A stretch of DNA of 64,000 bases from Epilithonimonas lactis (GTDB lineage Bacteria; Bacteroidota; Bacteroidia; Flavobacteriales; Weeksellaceae). The notes beneath the pieces are model-generated. The model was not told where the DNA came from. It saw nothing but the letters and a program-made list of their open reading frames with translations, and did no database searches. The DNA lies in assembly GCF_900110605.1 (NCBI RefSeq), contig NZ_FOFI01000001.1:1-64000 (forward strand), in the 5' to 3' direction. The position numbers were made by a program, and so were the translations under genes. This document shows positions 18,415 through 27,016 of the stretch, one piece after another. Every line of letters starts with the position of its first letter. Position 1 is the first letter of the stretch.

Positions 18415-18447
18415 AAATCGGGCTCGTAAATTTTACGGGCCCGATTT
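18415..18447. terminator. Bidirectional terminator between THX and DUF937 genes
   Basis: AAATCGGGCTCGTAAA / TTTTACGGGCCCGATTT, a long stem with one mismatch and A/T tracts at both ends, lying between two convergent genes. Confidence 0.88.
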
Positions 18448-18466
18448 GTATTTGTGGTGTAATCTT

Positions 18467-19117
18467 TTATTTTCCGAAAAGTCCGCCTAGTAATCCACCA
18501 AGTCCGCCTTGCTGAGATTGTTTTTGCTGACCTCCGCCTAGAACGCTTCCAAGAATGTCGCCTAATCCGCCTCCTGAAGATTGCGTTGCGCCACCAAGTA
18601 CGCTTCCTAAAATGTCACTCAAAGGATTGTTGGATGCCTGCGCTTCCTGAGCTGAACCACCAAGAATTCCGCCAAGCAAATCTCCCAATCCACCGCCAGA
18701 AGTCACGTTGTTGGCTTGCTTTTGCTGACCGATGTAGCCCATAATCACGGGCGCCAACATTGCCAAGATCGGACCAATCTTGTCCATAGAAATTCCGGTG
18801 TTTTGAGAAAGCTGGTTTTCTACGGTTGCTTTTTCGCCTCCGAAGATGTGACTTAAGATAGAATCTCCTTCCTGTTCTCTGTCGAGTGCTTGAGCAGGAT
18901 TGTTTAAGATGCTTCCGTCGTGGTGTTTGTCTAGGGTTGCATTCAGCTTGTCTGCTTCGTCAGCGTTTTCTGATTTTTTCTTCAAATAGCTGATGACCAA
19001 CGGCGCGGCAACTATCAAAAGTGCGATGATTTGATTTTTGCTGATCCCGAATTTGTTCTCAGCTTGTTCTGCAACCTGGTTGCCTGTACTTCCTGTAATA
19101 AGGTCTAATAAACCCAT
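18467..19117 (-). CDS. DUF937 domain protein with glycine-rich tail
   Basis: A 216-residue protein. The N-terminal half (about 1-130) is a DUF937 domain with two similar helical segments (GISKNQIIALLIVAAPLVIS and GISMDKIGPILAMLAPVIMG). The C-terminal half is low-complexity, with repeats of GGGLGDLLGGILGG and SVLGGG type. The family is widespread and of unknown function. A short KKK segment follows the first hydrophobic stretch. It ends at a bidirectional terminator and is likely monocistronic. Confidence 0.85.
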   Translation of the reverse strand: MGLLDLITGSTGNQVAEQAENKFGISKNQIIALLIVAAPLVISYLKKKSENADEADKLNATLDKHHDGSILNNPAQALDREQEGDSILSHIFGGEKATVENQLSQNTGISMDKIGPILAMLAPVIMGYIGQQKQANNVTSGGGLGDLLGGILGGSAQEAQASNNPLSDILGSVLGGATQSSGGGLGDILGSVLGGGQQKQSQQGGLGGLLGGLFGK

Positions 19118-19158
19118 AATTTATGTTTTTTTGTTGAAATCAAAGATAAAAATTTTGA

Positions 19159-20427
19159 TTACATCTTTCTAATTTCTTCCAAAGAATTTTTTCCTTTTCG
19201 GTGTTTGAGGAAGATATGGCAGTTGATATTCATAAAATCCTTGTTGTCAAAAGGCTTTTTGCCATCCAGGTAAAATTCCAAAACACCGACATTATTTCTC
19301 ATCCAAGGAAATAGATAATAGGAGAGACCGCCTTTTTCTGATTTTTCTTTGTCAAAATTTTGACCTTGAGGAATTTTTGAAATAATTAAATAACTTAAGA
19401 TATAAAATATTGGAACGCAGAAAACTGAAATTGATATTGATTTATAAATTTTCGGCTGAGAGATTTTGATGTCAATCAATCCTTCGATAATGAAAAATAC
19501 AAAAAACAAATAAGCATTCAGGAAGAAAACATAACTGTCTGACACATTATAAATTGTAGCAAATCCAAATGGAACTAAAAAACTAACAAGATAAAACAGA
19601 TTTTGAGAATCTCTGAAAGACTTTATTTTCTTGAAAATAATGATAATTGCTGGAATCACGAATATCCAGAAATTATAGATCAAATATCCGATTGCCACGA
19701 CAATATCTTTTGCAAAGCCAGAAAATCCTTTCTCCAAACTGCCCGTCACCCAATCAGAATTGCCAGAACCGAAAACGTGGGAAGTATTATAGCCATTAAT
19801 GTAAGCCATGAAATACAAACCGAATGCAAACGCTATAAAAATAAAAATGCTAGGAAAGGCATTAACTTTATAATTTCTAAAGGAAATAAAACACAAAATC
19901 GCCCAACCTGGAATCAACATGATGTTTTGAACATGAGCGAATAAGGAAATCCCAAGTACCAAACTTGAAAGGAAGAGAAATCTAGAGTTCTTATCTTCTA
20001 AAAATCTAATCGTAAAATAGATGTACAGCGCAATCCAAAAACTATTGAACGTATAAACCTCAATAATCTCTGTCTGCTTCCAAAATGTGAAACTCAACGC
20101 AAAAATCAAAGTGCCGAGATAAGCACAAATCTCTTTTCTGAACTTCAGTTTCAATCCAAAAAATAAAACCACCAAAGTCAATACTGAGAAAATCAGATTG
20201 AAAAACCGCGTGGCAGGAATAGAATCCAATCCAAAAATAGTCTTAAATCCAATCAATAAATTGGTGTAAAGAAACTTACCGAAAACCGTAGTATTATCCG
20301 TGAATTCATTGAGTTCTGCGATATTCACAAAGCCCAAAGCATCACCAAAGGGCACTTTCTCAAAACTAAAAAACCAGTAGAAGACAAACAGAAAACCAAA
20401 AAATAGGACTCGGTAAAGATGCTTCAT
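19159..20427 (-). CDS. Multi-pass membrane protein, DUF2723/GT39-like
   Basis: A 422-residue polytopic protein with about ten hydrophobic segments. The N-terminal loop has an acidic stretch after the first helix (FEKVPFGDALGFV), and later HVQNIMLIPGW. This layout resembles DUF2723 and the protein O-mannosyltransferase-like glycosyltransferase superfamily, in which an acidic residue in the first loop is catalytic. A lipid-linked sugar transferase role is inferred, not shown. A soluble C-terminal tail of about 60 residues follows. It starts 6 bases after the DUF2480 gene and is probably co-transcribed with it. Confidence 0.65.
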   Translation of the reverse strand: MKHLYRVLFFGFLFVFYWFFSFEKVPFGDALGFVNIAELNEFTDNTTVFGKFLYTNLLIGFKTIFGLDSIPATRFFNLIFSVLTLVVLFFGLKLKFRKEICAYLGTLIFALSFTFWKQTEIIEVYTFNSFWIALYIYFTIRFLEDKNSRFLFLSSLVLGISLFAHVQNIMLIPGWAILCFISFRNYKVNAFPSIFIFIAFAFGLYFMAYINGYNTSHVFGSGNSDWVTGSLEKGFSGFAKDIVVAIGYLIYNFWIFVIPAIIIIFKKIKSFRDSQNLFYLVSFLVPFGFATIYNVSDSYVFFLNAYLFFVFFIIEGLIDIKISQPKIYKSISISVFCVPIFYILSYLIISKIPQGQNFDKEKSEKGGLSYYLFPWMRNNVGVLEFYLDGKKPFDNKDFMNINCHIFLKHRKGKNSLEEIRKM

Positions 20428-20433
20428 CCAAAA

Positions 20434-20943
20434 TTAATTTTTGAAAATCGGAACATTGCTACACGCTTCGCCAAACATCAATGATTTCACAAGCGGTTTC
20501 AGTTGTTCCACCAATTCCACGTAAGCATTGTTCGGAATCGATTCGTCGCTACAACCCTTTACCAACACACGTTTGTCTCTCAGTTCAGAAAAATCGTAGG
20601 TTTGAATCGCATTGTGCATTAGCAAAACTTCCAAATCCTCACGGTTTCCAAAAACCACTTTTTTCGCAGGGTCAGTCACTTTGGAAGTAATCAGGAAATA
20701 GGCCCACAACGGAATAATCACATCCTCAGAGCAATAGATGTAAACATAAGCGTCTCTATAAACCTCCGCATCGATGTTCGCAATTTTTTCACGGAAGTCT
20801 TTTTCCTTCAAAATCATCCCTTCCCAAAGGAAATCCTTGATATCGATTCCCAACCTTTTCCCCTTCGGATACAGGTCGGTAATATCAAAATTCACCAATC
20901 CGCTATTTGCAACCTTATTCTTAATTTCAAATTCTTCTGACAT
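20434..20943 (-). CDS. DUF2480 family protein
   Basis: A 169-residue soluble protein of the Bacteroidota-specific DUF2480 family. Recognisable stretches are VNFDITDLYPKGKRLGIDIK near the start, YIYCSEDVIIPLWAYFLI, KVVFGNREDLEVLL, and a C-terminal VLVKGCSDESIPNNAYVEL followed by SLMFGEACSNVPIFK. The conserved Cys residues in KGC and GEACS suggest metal or cluster binding; the function is unknown. It is first in a two-gene minus-strand unit with the membrane protein below, and repeat D lies upstream. Confidence 0.85.
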   Translation of the reverse strand: MSEEFEIKNKVANSGLVNFDITDLYPKGKRLGIDIKDFLWEGMILKEKDFREKIANIDAEVYRDAYVYIYCSEDVIIPLWAYFLITSKVTDPAKKVVFGNREDLEVLLMHNAIQTYDFSELRDKRVLVKGCSDESIPNNAYVELVEQLKPLVKSLMFGEACSNVPIFKN

Positions 20944-20967
20944 TTCTTTTAATTTAATAATGTTTAG

Positions 20968-21077
20968 GAGCTTAATCCCGCTATCCGCTATATCTTTTTT
21001 GTCTTCGGCGATTTGTCATTAATAGAACTTTTTTCCAAAAGACAAAAAAGGATGTCGCTACTATCGGGGCTATGGGT
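20968..21077 (-). repeat. Intergenic hairpin repeat, copy D
   Basis: On the minus strand: GATAGTAGCGACATCC, a T-run and TGTC, a variable tip, GACAAAAAAGATATAGCGG, then ATAGCGGGATTAAGC. The perfect TTTTTTGTC / GACAAAAAA stem is as in copy C, but the distal CCCGAGCGG block is missing. It occupies the gap between the DUF2480 gene and lpxB, which are divergent; the rest of that gap holds nothing recognisable. Confidence 0.65.
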
Positions 21078-21228
21078 TTTGTCATCCAATCAAATTTTGT
21101 CAACAATTCCACTTTCCCGATTCTAATAAACCAAAATGATTTATTTTTGTTCAAAGTTAAGAATTTCACAGAAAAAACTTAATTTTAAAAATCTATCATC
21201 CAATCTCTATTAATCTAAAATCTAACCC

Positions 21229-22335
21229 TTGAAATATTACATTATTGCAGGCGAGGCTTCCGGCGATTTGCACGCTTCCAACCTGATGAAGGCCATCAAA
21301 CAGAAAGACCCAAACGCAGATTTCCGTTTTTGGGGTGGCGATTTGATGCAAAAGCAAGGCGGAACTATGGTCAAACATTACCGCGACCTTGCTTTTATGG
21401 GTTTTCTGGAAGTGGTTCAAAATCTGGGGACCATTCTCAACAATATCAAAATTTGCAAAAAAGACATTCAGGAATATCAACCCGATATGTTGATTTTGGT
21501 AGATTATCCAGGTTTCAATTTGAGGATTGCAAAGTTTGCCAAAGATTTGGGAATCAAAGTGGTTTATTATATTTCGCCACAACTTTGGGCTTGGAAGGAA
21601 GGTCGCGTAGAAACCATCAGGAAGTATGTGGACGAAATGCTTGTCATTCTCCCATTCGAAAAGAATTTTTACAAGAAGCACGACATAGAAACACATTTCG
21701 TAGGTCATCCGTTGCTTGATGCGATTGAAGGCTTGCAACCTGTTGATATTCAAAAATTTAAATTAGAAAATAATTTAAACGAAAAAGAAATCATCGCACT
21801 TTTGCCTGGTTCGAGGAAGCAGGAAGTTACAAAAATGCTGGAATTGATGTTGTCTGTAAGAAGTCATTTCGCTGATTATCAGTTCGTCATAGCTGGTGCG
21901 CCGAGCTTGGAGAAAGATTTCTATGAGCAATTTGTGGATGCTGATGTTCATTTCGTTTCCAACAAAACTTACGATTTGTTGAGATGTTCCAAAGGCGCTT
22001 TGGTAACGTCCGGAACCGCAACTTTGGAAACGGCTTTGCTCAATATCCCAGAAGTCGTTTGCTACCGAGGAAGCCGAATTTCCTACGAAATTGGAAAACG
22101 TCTCATCAAAAATATCAAATATATTTCGCTGGTCAATTTGATTATGGAAAAAGAAGTGGTCACGGAATTGATTCAAAATGAATTGAATACGCATAACTTA
22201 GTCAAAGAACTCAATAAAATCCTGAAGACAGAAAAACGCGAACAAGTGTTGAATGACTATGAGATTTTACGTTCAAAATTAGGCGGAAGTGGCGCGAGCA
22301 ATAATGCATCGGAAATCATCGTAAACTTGAAATAA
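21229..22335 (+). CDS. lpxB: Lipid-A-disaccharide synthase
   Basis: A 368-residue GT19 glycosyltransferase that joins UDP-diacylglucosamine and lipid X to the lipid A disaccharide at the inner membrane. The N-terminus YYIIAGEASGDLHASNLM is diagnostic. Others are YISPQLWAWKEGRVETI, HFVGHPLLDA, LLPGSRKQEV and SGTATLETALL. The start codon is TTG at 21229: a TAA lies in frame two codons upstream, and this start gives the family N-terminus exactly, so no ATG alternative exists. The gene overlaps the next by one base. Confidence 0.95.
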   Translation: MKYYIIAGEASGDLHASNLMKAIKQKDPNADFRFWGGDLMQKQGGTMVKHYRDLAFMGFLEVVQNLGTILNNIKICKKDIQEYQPDMLILVDYPGFNLRIAKFAKDLGIKVVYYISPQLWAWKEGRVETIRKYVDEMLVILPFEKNFYKKHDIETHFVGHPLLDAIEGLQPVDIQKFKLENNLNEKEIIALLPGSRKQEVTKMLELMLSVRSHFADYQFVIAGAPSLEKDFYEQFVDADVHFVSNKTYDLLRCSKGALVTSGTATLETALLNIPEVVCYRGSRISYEIGKRLIKNIKYISLVNLIMEKEVVTELIQNELNTHNLVKELNKILKTEKREQVLNDYEILRSKLGGSGASNNASEIIVNLK

Positions 22336-22790
22336 TGGATAAAATCGAAATACAACTTCAAAAGATAGAATCACTTTTATCCAAAATTGATGTGACAAAT
22401 GAGAAGGTTTCCAAAGCTTCGGTTGGTTGGCACCTCGAACATTTGTTGTTGATTCTGAACAGCAGTTTGAAAGGTTTGACGATGACAAATCCGAAAGATT
22501 ACAATCCGAAATTTAGTTTGAAAAAATTCGTTTTTTTGAATTTTGGAATGATTCCGAGAGGAAAAATACGAGCGCCAAAACAATTCATTCCATTAGACGT
22601 CCCGACTCAGGAAAGTATTTTGAAACTAATGAATTTGGCAAAAGAAAGATTGAAAGCTGTTGAAAATCTTCCAGAAAAATCATTTATCACACATCCTTTT
22701 TTAGGCGATTTTGATAGGAAAACAACCTTGCGTTTTTTGTGGCTTCACAGCAATCACCATTTGAAAATTGTGGATGATATTTTGAAGTAA
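22335..22790 (+). CDS. DUF1569 (DinB-like) protein
   Basis: A 151-residue protein with DUF1569/DinB-like four-helix features: KASVGWHLEHLLLILNSSLK near the N-terminus and a C-terminal RFLWLHSNHHLKIVDDIL. His residues at the W-x-x-H-L-x-H and H-x-x-H-H positions are consistent with a metal site as in DinB proteins. The enzymatic role is unknown; some relatives are thiol-S-transferases. Its ATG overlaps the lpxB stop by one base, so it is translationally coupled. Confidence 0.8.
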   Translation: MDKIEIQLQKIESLLSKIDVTNEKVSKASVGWHLEHLLLILNSSLKGLTMTNPKDYNPKFSLKKFVFLNFGMIPRGKIRAPKQFIPLDVPTQESILKLMNLAKERLKAVENLPEKSFITHPFLGDFDRKTTLRFLWLHSNHHLKIVDDILK

Positions 22791-22882
22791 ATCTTTTTTG
22801 GTTTAAGATTTTCCGCAAATTTTCGGAGACAATCAGATTTTTATAAATTTAATTTGTAGATTTATAAAAACACAAATCAAAG

Positions 22883-24676
22883 ATGAACAAACAACCGTTG
22901 CTCATTTTAGTAATCTGTCTCATACTTGGAATTCTTCTCCAAGAGTATTTGATTTTGAGTGAACTAACTGTTTTTAATTTGTTGGTTTTCTCCGGAATTT
23001 CATTAATTTCAATCCTCATCAAATCTTCATTTTTCCAGAAAGCAAAATATTTCTTTCTAGGGTTTTTCTTTTTCTCAATTGGAATTTTCCTACATTTTCA
23101 AAATTCTCACAAACCAATAATTCCAACTTTAAAAGAAAAAGAAAACATAGTTTTTCAACTCAGCAAAAAACTGAATTCCAATGAAAAGAACAGAAGATAT
23201 TTCGTTGAAATTTTAGCAATTCCTTCAAACGATATAAAAGATTTCTCGCCAATCAAAACAGTTCTCAGCATTCCGAAAGAACAGGAGCAATTGGATTTTG
23301 ACCATTTTTATAATTCCGAAGTTTACATTCATCAGCCGGAAAAAATCAATAATGATTTTCAGTTTGATTACAAGAAATATCTCGCAAGACAAGAGGTTTA
23401 TCTGCAAGCTTATTTGCCAAATGAGATTCTGAAAACTGCAAAAACCGAAGTTTCTTTTTCTGATAATATTCGGCAAAAGCGTCTTGAGATTCTCAACAAA
23501 ATCAATCAAACGCCACTTTCTCCAAAGATTCAGGAATTTTTGAAAGGTATTATTTTGTCGGACAGAACCGAGATGGACAAAGAAACTGTCAACGATTTCA
23601 ATCAAACTGGTTTGGTGCATTTGTTGGCGATTTCCGGTTCGCATATGGTGATTATCTTCTGGATGACTTTGTTTGTTTTGAATCAAATTATTCCAGTCAA
23701 GTTTCGGAAGCTTTCAATTATTCTAAGTCTAGCTTTGATTTGGGCTTTTGCTATTTTTATTGATTACGGAAGCTCTGTGATGCGGAGTTGTCTGATGATT
23801 TCGTGTTATTATGTGATGGTTTTGTTGCAACGGAAGTCGGATTTGTTGCATTCTTTGGCGTTGTCGGCTTTCATTCTTTTAATTGTCGATTCTAATCAGT
23901 TTTTCGATGTCGGCTTTCAATTGAGTTATGTCGCGGTTTTGGGGATTTGGTGGTTGTCTGGACCGATTAAAAAACTATTTCGGAAACCAAGATATTGGCT
24001 GGAAGATTTCATTTACAGCATCACGGCGATGACTTTTTCTGCGCAGATTGCCACTTTGCCATTGGCGATTTATTATTTCCATCAATTTTCATTAGTTTCA
24101 ATTTTTGCAAATTTGCTTATCATTCCACTTTCGGAAATTATCATTATTTCGTCCTTAATAATGGTAATAGCCATCGCTTTTGGAATGAAATATCTCTTGA
24201 TATTCCAGATTTTCGATGCGTTTATTCTTTATGTTTTGAAAACCATTCACTGGTTTTCCAGCTTTGAATCGTTGATGAATAAAAATATTCCGTTAAATAT
24301 TTTGGAAGTCGGAGCTTTACTTTTGGGAATTTATTTCTTGAAATTCTTAGTCAAAGACTTCTTTAATTTGAAACATTTGCTTCGATTCAGCTTTTGTCTT
24401 CTGTTGTTTTTCGGATTGAGAATCGGTTTTAATTATTATAATTTTGAGAAAGAAGAAGTTCTTGTTCATCAGTTTTATAAAGAAAAAATCATTAGTATAA
24501 AGAAGAAAAATCAACTTGTTTTTTGGCTTAAGGAAAATAAGAATGAAGAGAAAATTAAAGATTTTGTCATCAATCCTTATTTGGTTTCCAGACGCATTTC
24601 CAATTACGAGATTAGATATTATCCTGAAGATTCAGAAGGTTTTGTGTATGGAGGAAAGCAATATGATTTAGAATGA
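22883..24676 (+). CDS. ComEC/Rec2 family DNA-uptake protein
   Basis: A 597-residue polytopic protein. It contains an N-terminal hydrophobic pair, a DUF4131-type OB-like segment (about 85-200), then the Competence domain with the conserved LAISGSHMVIIFWMTLF and FDVGFQLSYVAVLGIWW. ComEC forms the inner-membrane channel for single-stranded DNA in natural transformation. This protein lacks the large C-terminal metallo-beta-lactamase domain of Bacillus ComEC, as is common in Bacteroidota, and ends in a short charged tail. A role in transformation is inferred from family only. Confidence 0.9.
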   Translation: MNKQPLLILVICLILGILLQEYLILSELTVFNLLVFSGISLISILIKSSFFQKAKYFFLGFFFFSIGIFLHFQNSHKPIIPTLKEKENIVFQLSKKLNSNEKNRRYFVEILAIPSNDIKDFSPIKTVLSIPKEQEQLDFDHFYNSEVYIHQPEKINNDFQFDYKKYLARQEVYLQAYLPNEILKTAKTEVSFSDNIRQKRLEILNKINQTPLSPKIQEFLKGIILSDRTEMDKETVNDFNQTGLVHLLAISGSHMVIIFWMTLFVLNQIIPVKFRKLSIILSLALIWAFAIFIDYGSSVMRSCLMISCYYVMVLLQRKSDLLHSLALSAFILLIVDSNQFFDVGFQLSYVAVLGIWWLSGPIKKLFRKPRYWLEDFIYSITAMTFSAQIATLPLAIYYFHQFSLVSIFANLLIIPLSEIIIISSLIMVIAIAFGMKYLLIFQIFDAFILYVLKTIHWFSSFESLMNKNIPLNILEVGALLLGIYFLKFLVKDFFNLKHLLRFSFCLLLFFGLRIGFNYYNFEKEEVLVHQFYKEKIISIKKKNQLVFWLKENKNEEKIKDFVINPYLVSRRISNYEIRYYPEDSEGFVYGGKQYDLE

Positions 24677-24748
24677 TTATAGTTTTTATAAATAAAGTTT
24701 TGCGGTTTTCATAAGAAATATGTATTTTTAGAAAAAACAAAATAAACT

Positions 24749-25315
24749 ATGATGGATTTTTTTGATGGGATGAGCACTCTGCAGCAATCCTTCTGGTGGG
24801 TAGCCATTATCGCCAGTCTCATTTTTCTGGTTCAACTTATTTTTACAATCATCGGAACCGACCTCAGCGATGGCTTGGGCGCTGATTTCGATGGGAATTT
24901 GGATGCTGTTCACGGACCTTTCCAATTGTTTTCTTTCCGAAATTTGATCAATTTTCTGATGGGATTTGGCTGGACTGGTGTAGCCTTCTTCCACAGCATT
25001 CAGAATCAGATGTTTTTAGTTATTCTGGCAGCGCTTGTCGGGATTCTTTTTGTGGTGATCTTCTTTGTGGTCATTAAACAAATTTTAAAATTGACCGAAG
25101 ACAACACTTTCAATATCGATAAACTAATTGGCAAGACGGCCGAAGTCTATCTCAGAATTCCCGAAGCAAGATCTGGCAACGGAAAGATACAGGTTTCTCT
25201 GAATGGAACCAATCACGAATTATTGGCCATCACAGAAACAGGAGAGATCGCTTCTGGGTCTTTGGTGAGAATCATCCGTGTGGAAGAAAAAGTACTAATT
25301 GTAGAAAAAATTTAA
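24749..25315 (+). CDS. NfeD-like OB-fold membrane protein
   Basis: A 188-residue protein with a first hydrophobic helix at about 15-37, a second pair at about 70-112 (FLVILAALVGILFVVIFFVV), and a C-terminal OB-fold of NfeD/YqiJ type at about 125-188 (LIGKTAEVYLRI, IASGSLVRIIRVEEKVLIV). Such proteins pair with flotillins; the flotillin gene begins 9 bases downstream. They probably form one membrane assembly that organises microdomains. The start ATG-ATG at 24749 leaves two possible initiators one codon apart. Confidence 0.85.
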   Translation: MMDFFDGMSTLQQSFWWVAIIASLIFLVQLIFTIIGTDLSDGLGADFDGNLDAVHGPFQLFSFRNLINFLMGFGWTGVAFFHSIQNQMFLVILAALVGILFVVIFFVVIKQILKLTEDNTFNIDKLIGKTAEVYLRIPEARSGNGKIQVSLNGTNHELLAITETGEIASGSLVRIIRVEEKVLIVEKI

Positions 25316-25323
25316 TAACATAT

Positions 25324-26877
25324 ATGGAAATGATTAATGGAACATTTATTCTGATTTTGGTCGGAGTATTCGTATTATTTGTAACATTCTTGGCGCTGAT
25401 CTCGCGCTACAAACGTTGCCCGTCTGACAAGATCTTGGTGATCTATGGTAAAACCGGTGGCAGTTCTGCAAAATGTATTCACGGAGGTGGAGCGTTTGTT
25501 TGGCCTGTGATCCAGGATTTTGCTTATCTCGATTTGAAACCGATTTCTATCGAGGCCAATTTGACCAATGCCCTTTCCCGTCAAAACATTCGTGTGGATG
25601 TGCCTTGTAGATTTACAATCGCAATCTCTACCGAACCAGATACGATGGGAAATGCCGCAGAACGTTTGTTGGGTCTTTCGCAAGAGCAAATCCAGGAGCT
25701 TTCAAAAGATATCTTGTTTGGTCAGCTTCGTTTGGTCATCGCAACGATGACGATTGAGGAGATCAATACAGACCGAGATAAATTCTTGGATAATATCTCA
25801 AAAAACGTTGACACAGAATTGAAGAAAATTGGTCTAAAATTGATCAACGTCAATGTGACCGATATCAGAGATGAGTCAGGCTACATCGAGGCTTTGGGTA
25901 AAGAAGCTGCAGCGAAAGCAATCAACGAAGCGATTATTTCCGTAGCTGAGCAAACCAAAATTGGGGAAACCGGGAAGGCGATTGCCGACAGAGAAAAAGA
26001 TACGCAGATCGCAGAAACGCAAAGAGATCGTGATGTGAAGATTGCCATCACTCAAAAAGACAGAGAAGTAAGTATTGCTGCTGCTGGAAAAGATGAAGCC
26101 ATCGGAAAAGCGGAAGCGGCAAAAGAAGCGAGGATTGCCACATCATTGGCCAACTCGATTGCGGTAAAAGGAGAGAATGAAGCGAAAATTACCATCGCCA
26201 ACTCCGATGCCGAAAGAAGAGAAAAAGAAGCGGAAGCTTTAAGAATTGCGACTGCTGCTGAGAAAGTACAATCTGCAAGATCTTTGGAAGAATCCTACGT
26301 TGCCGAGCAAAAAGCAGAAACTGCCAGAGCGGAAAGAGAGCGCTCGACACAACAAGCCAATATCGTGGTTCCGGCAGAGATTGCCAAACAAAAAGCCATC
26401 ATCGATGCACAGGCCGAAGCGGAGAAAATTAGACTTCAGGCCAAAGGTGAAGCTGACGCTATTTTTGCAAAAATGGAAGCGGAAGCAAAAGGTCTTTATG
26501 AGATCTTGACCAAGCAAGCTGAAGGTTACGACAGGATCATCCAAGCGGCTGGCGGCGATACGAACAGCGCATTCCAGTTGTTATTAATTGAAAAATTACC
26601 TGAATTGGTGAAGACCCAAGTTGAGGCTGTGAAGAATATCAAAATCGATAAAGTAACCGTGTGGGATAGTGGCAACAATGCAGATGGTAACAATTCCACC
26701 GCGAATTTTGTTTCCGGAATGATGAAAACCGTACCGCCACTCAACGATCTTTTCAATATGGCTGGCTTGAATCTTCCGAGTTATCTAAAAGGCGACGAAG
26801 AAAAACAAGTGGTGGAAGTCAAAGAAGTGAAAACCGAAACGCCACCCAAAGCGGATGATGGCGCGGGACATTCTTAA
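25324..26877 (+). CDS. Flotillin-like SPFH protein
   Basis: A 517-residue flotillin/YqiK-type protein. A single N-terminal membrane segment at about 5-25 (FILILVGVFVLFVTFLALI) precedes an SPFH/band-7 domain (GGGAFVWPVIQDFAYLDLKP through NVTDIRDESGYIEALG). A long coiled coil follows, rich in Ala/Glu/Lys with EAK and AEA repeats at about 200-380, then the flotillin C-terminus. These proteins oligomerise into membrane scaffolds. The last 40 residues are charged. It forms an operon with the NfeD-like gene upstream and is followed by a terminator. Confidence 0.94.
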   Translation: MEMINGTFILILVGVFVLFVTFLALISRYKRCPSDKILVIYGKTGGSSAKCIHGGGAFVWPVIQDFAYLDLKPISIEANLTNALSRQNIRVDVPCRFTIAISTEPDTMGNAAERLLGLSQEQIQELSKDILFGQLRLVIATMTIEEINTDRDKFLDNISKNVDTELKKIGLKLINVNVTDIRDESGYIEALGKEAAAKAINEAIISVAEQTKIGETGKAIADREKDTQIAETQRDRDVKIAITQKDREVSIAAAGKDEAIGKAEAAKEARIATSLANSIAVKGENEAKITIANSDAERREKEAEALRIATAAEKVQSARSLEESYVAEQKAETARAERERSTQQANIVVPAEIAKQKAIIDAQAEAEKIRLQAKGEADAIFAKMEAEAKGLYEILTKQAEGYDRIIQAAGGDTNSAFQLLLIEKLPELVKTQVEAVKNIKIDKVTVWDSGNNADGNNSTANFVSGMMKTVPPLNDLFNMAGLNLPSYLKGDEEKQVVEVKEVKTETPPKADDGAGHS

Positions 26878-26913
26878 TTCATTGAACTTGCCTGAAATTT
26901 AACTTAAAACAAC

Positions 26914-26946
26914 AAAAATCCTGAACTTCTAATTCAGGATTTTTCT
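26914..26946 (+). terminator. Terminator after the flotillin gene
   Basis: AAAAATCCTGAA / TTCAGGATTTTT, a perfect stem with a 7-base loop and T-run, 37 bases after the stop codon. Confidence 0.9.
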
Positions 26947-27016
26947 TTTTAAATCATTTTTCTTACTGTTTCAAACTTCAACTTTAAAGCTTTATCTAAC
27001 TTCTAAAGTCTAAGGA

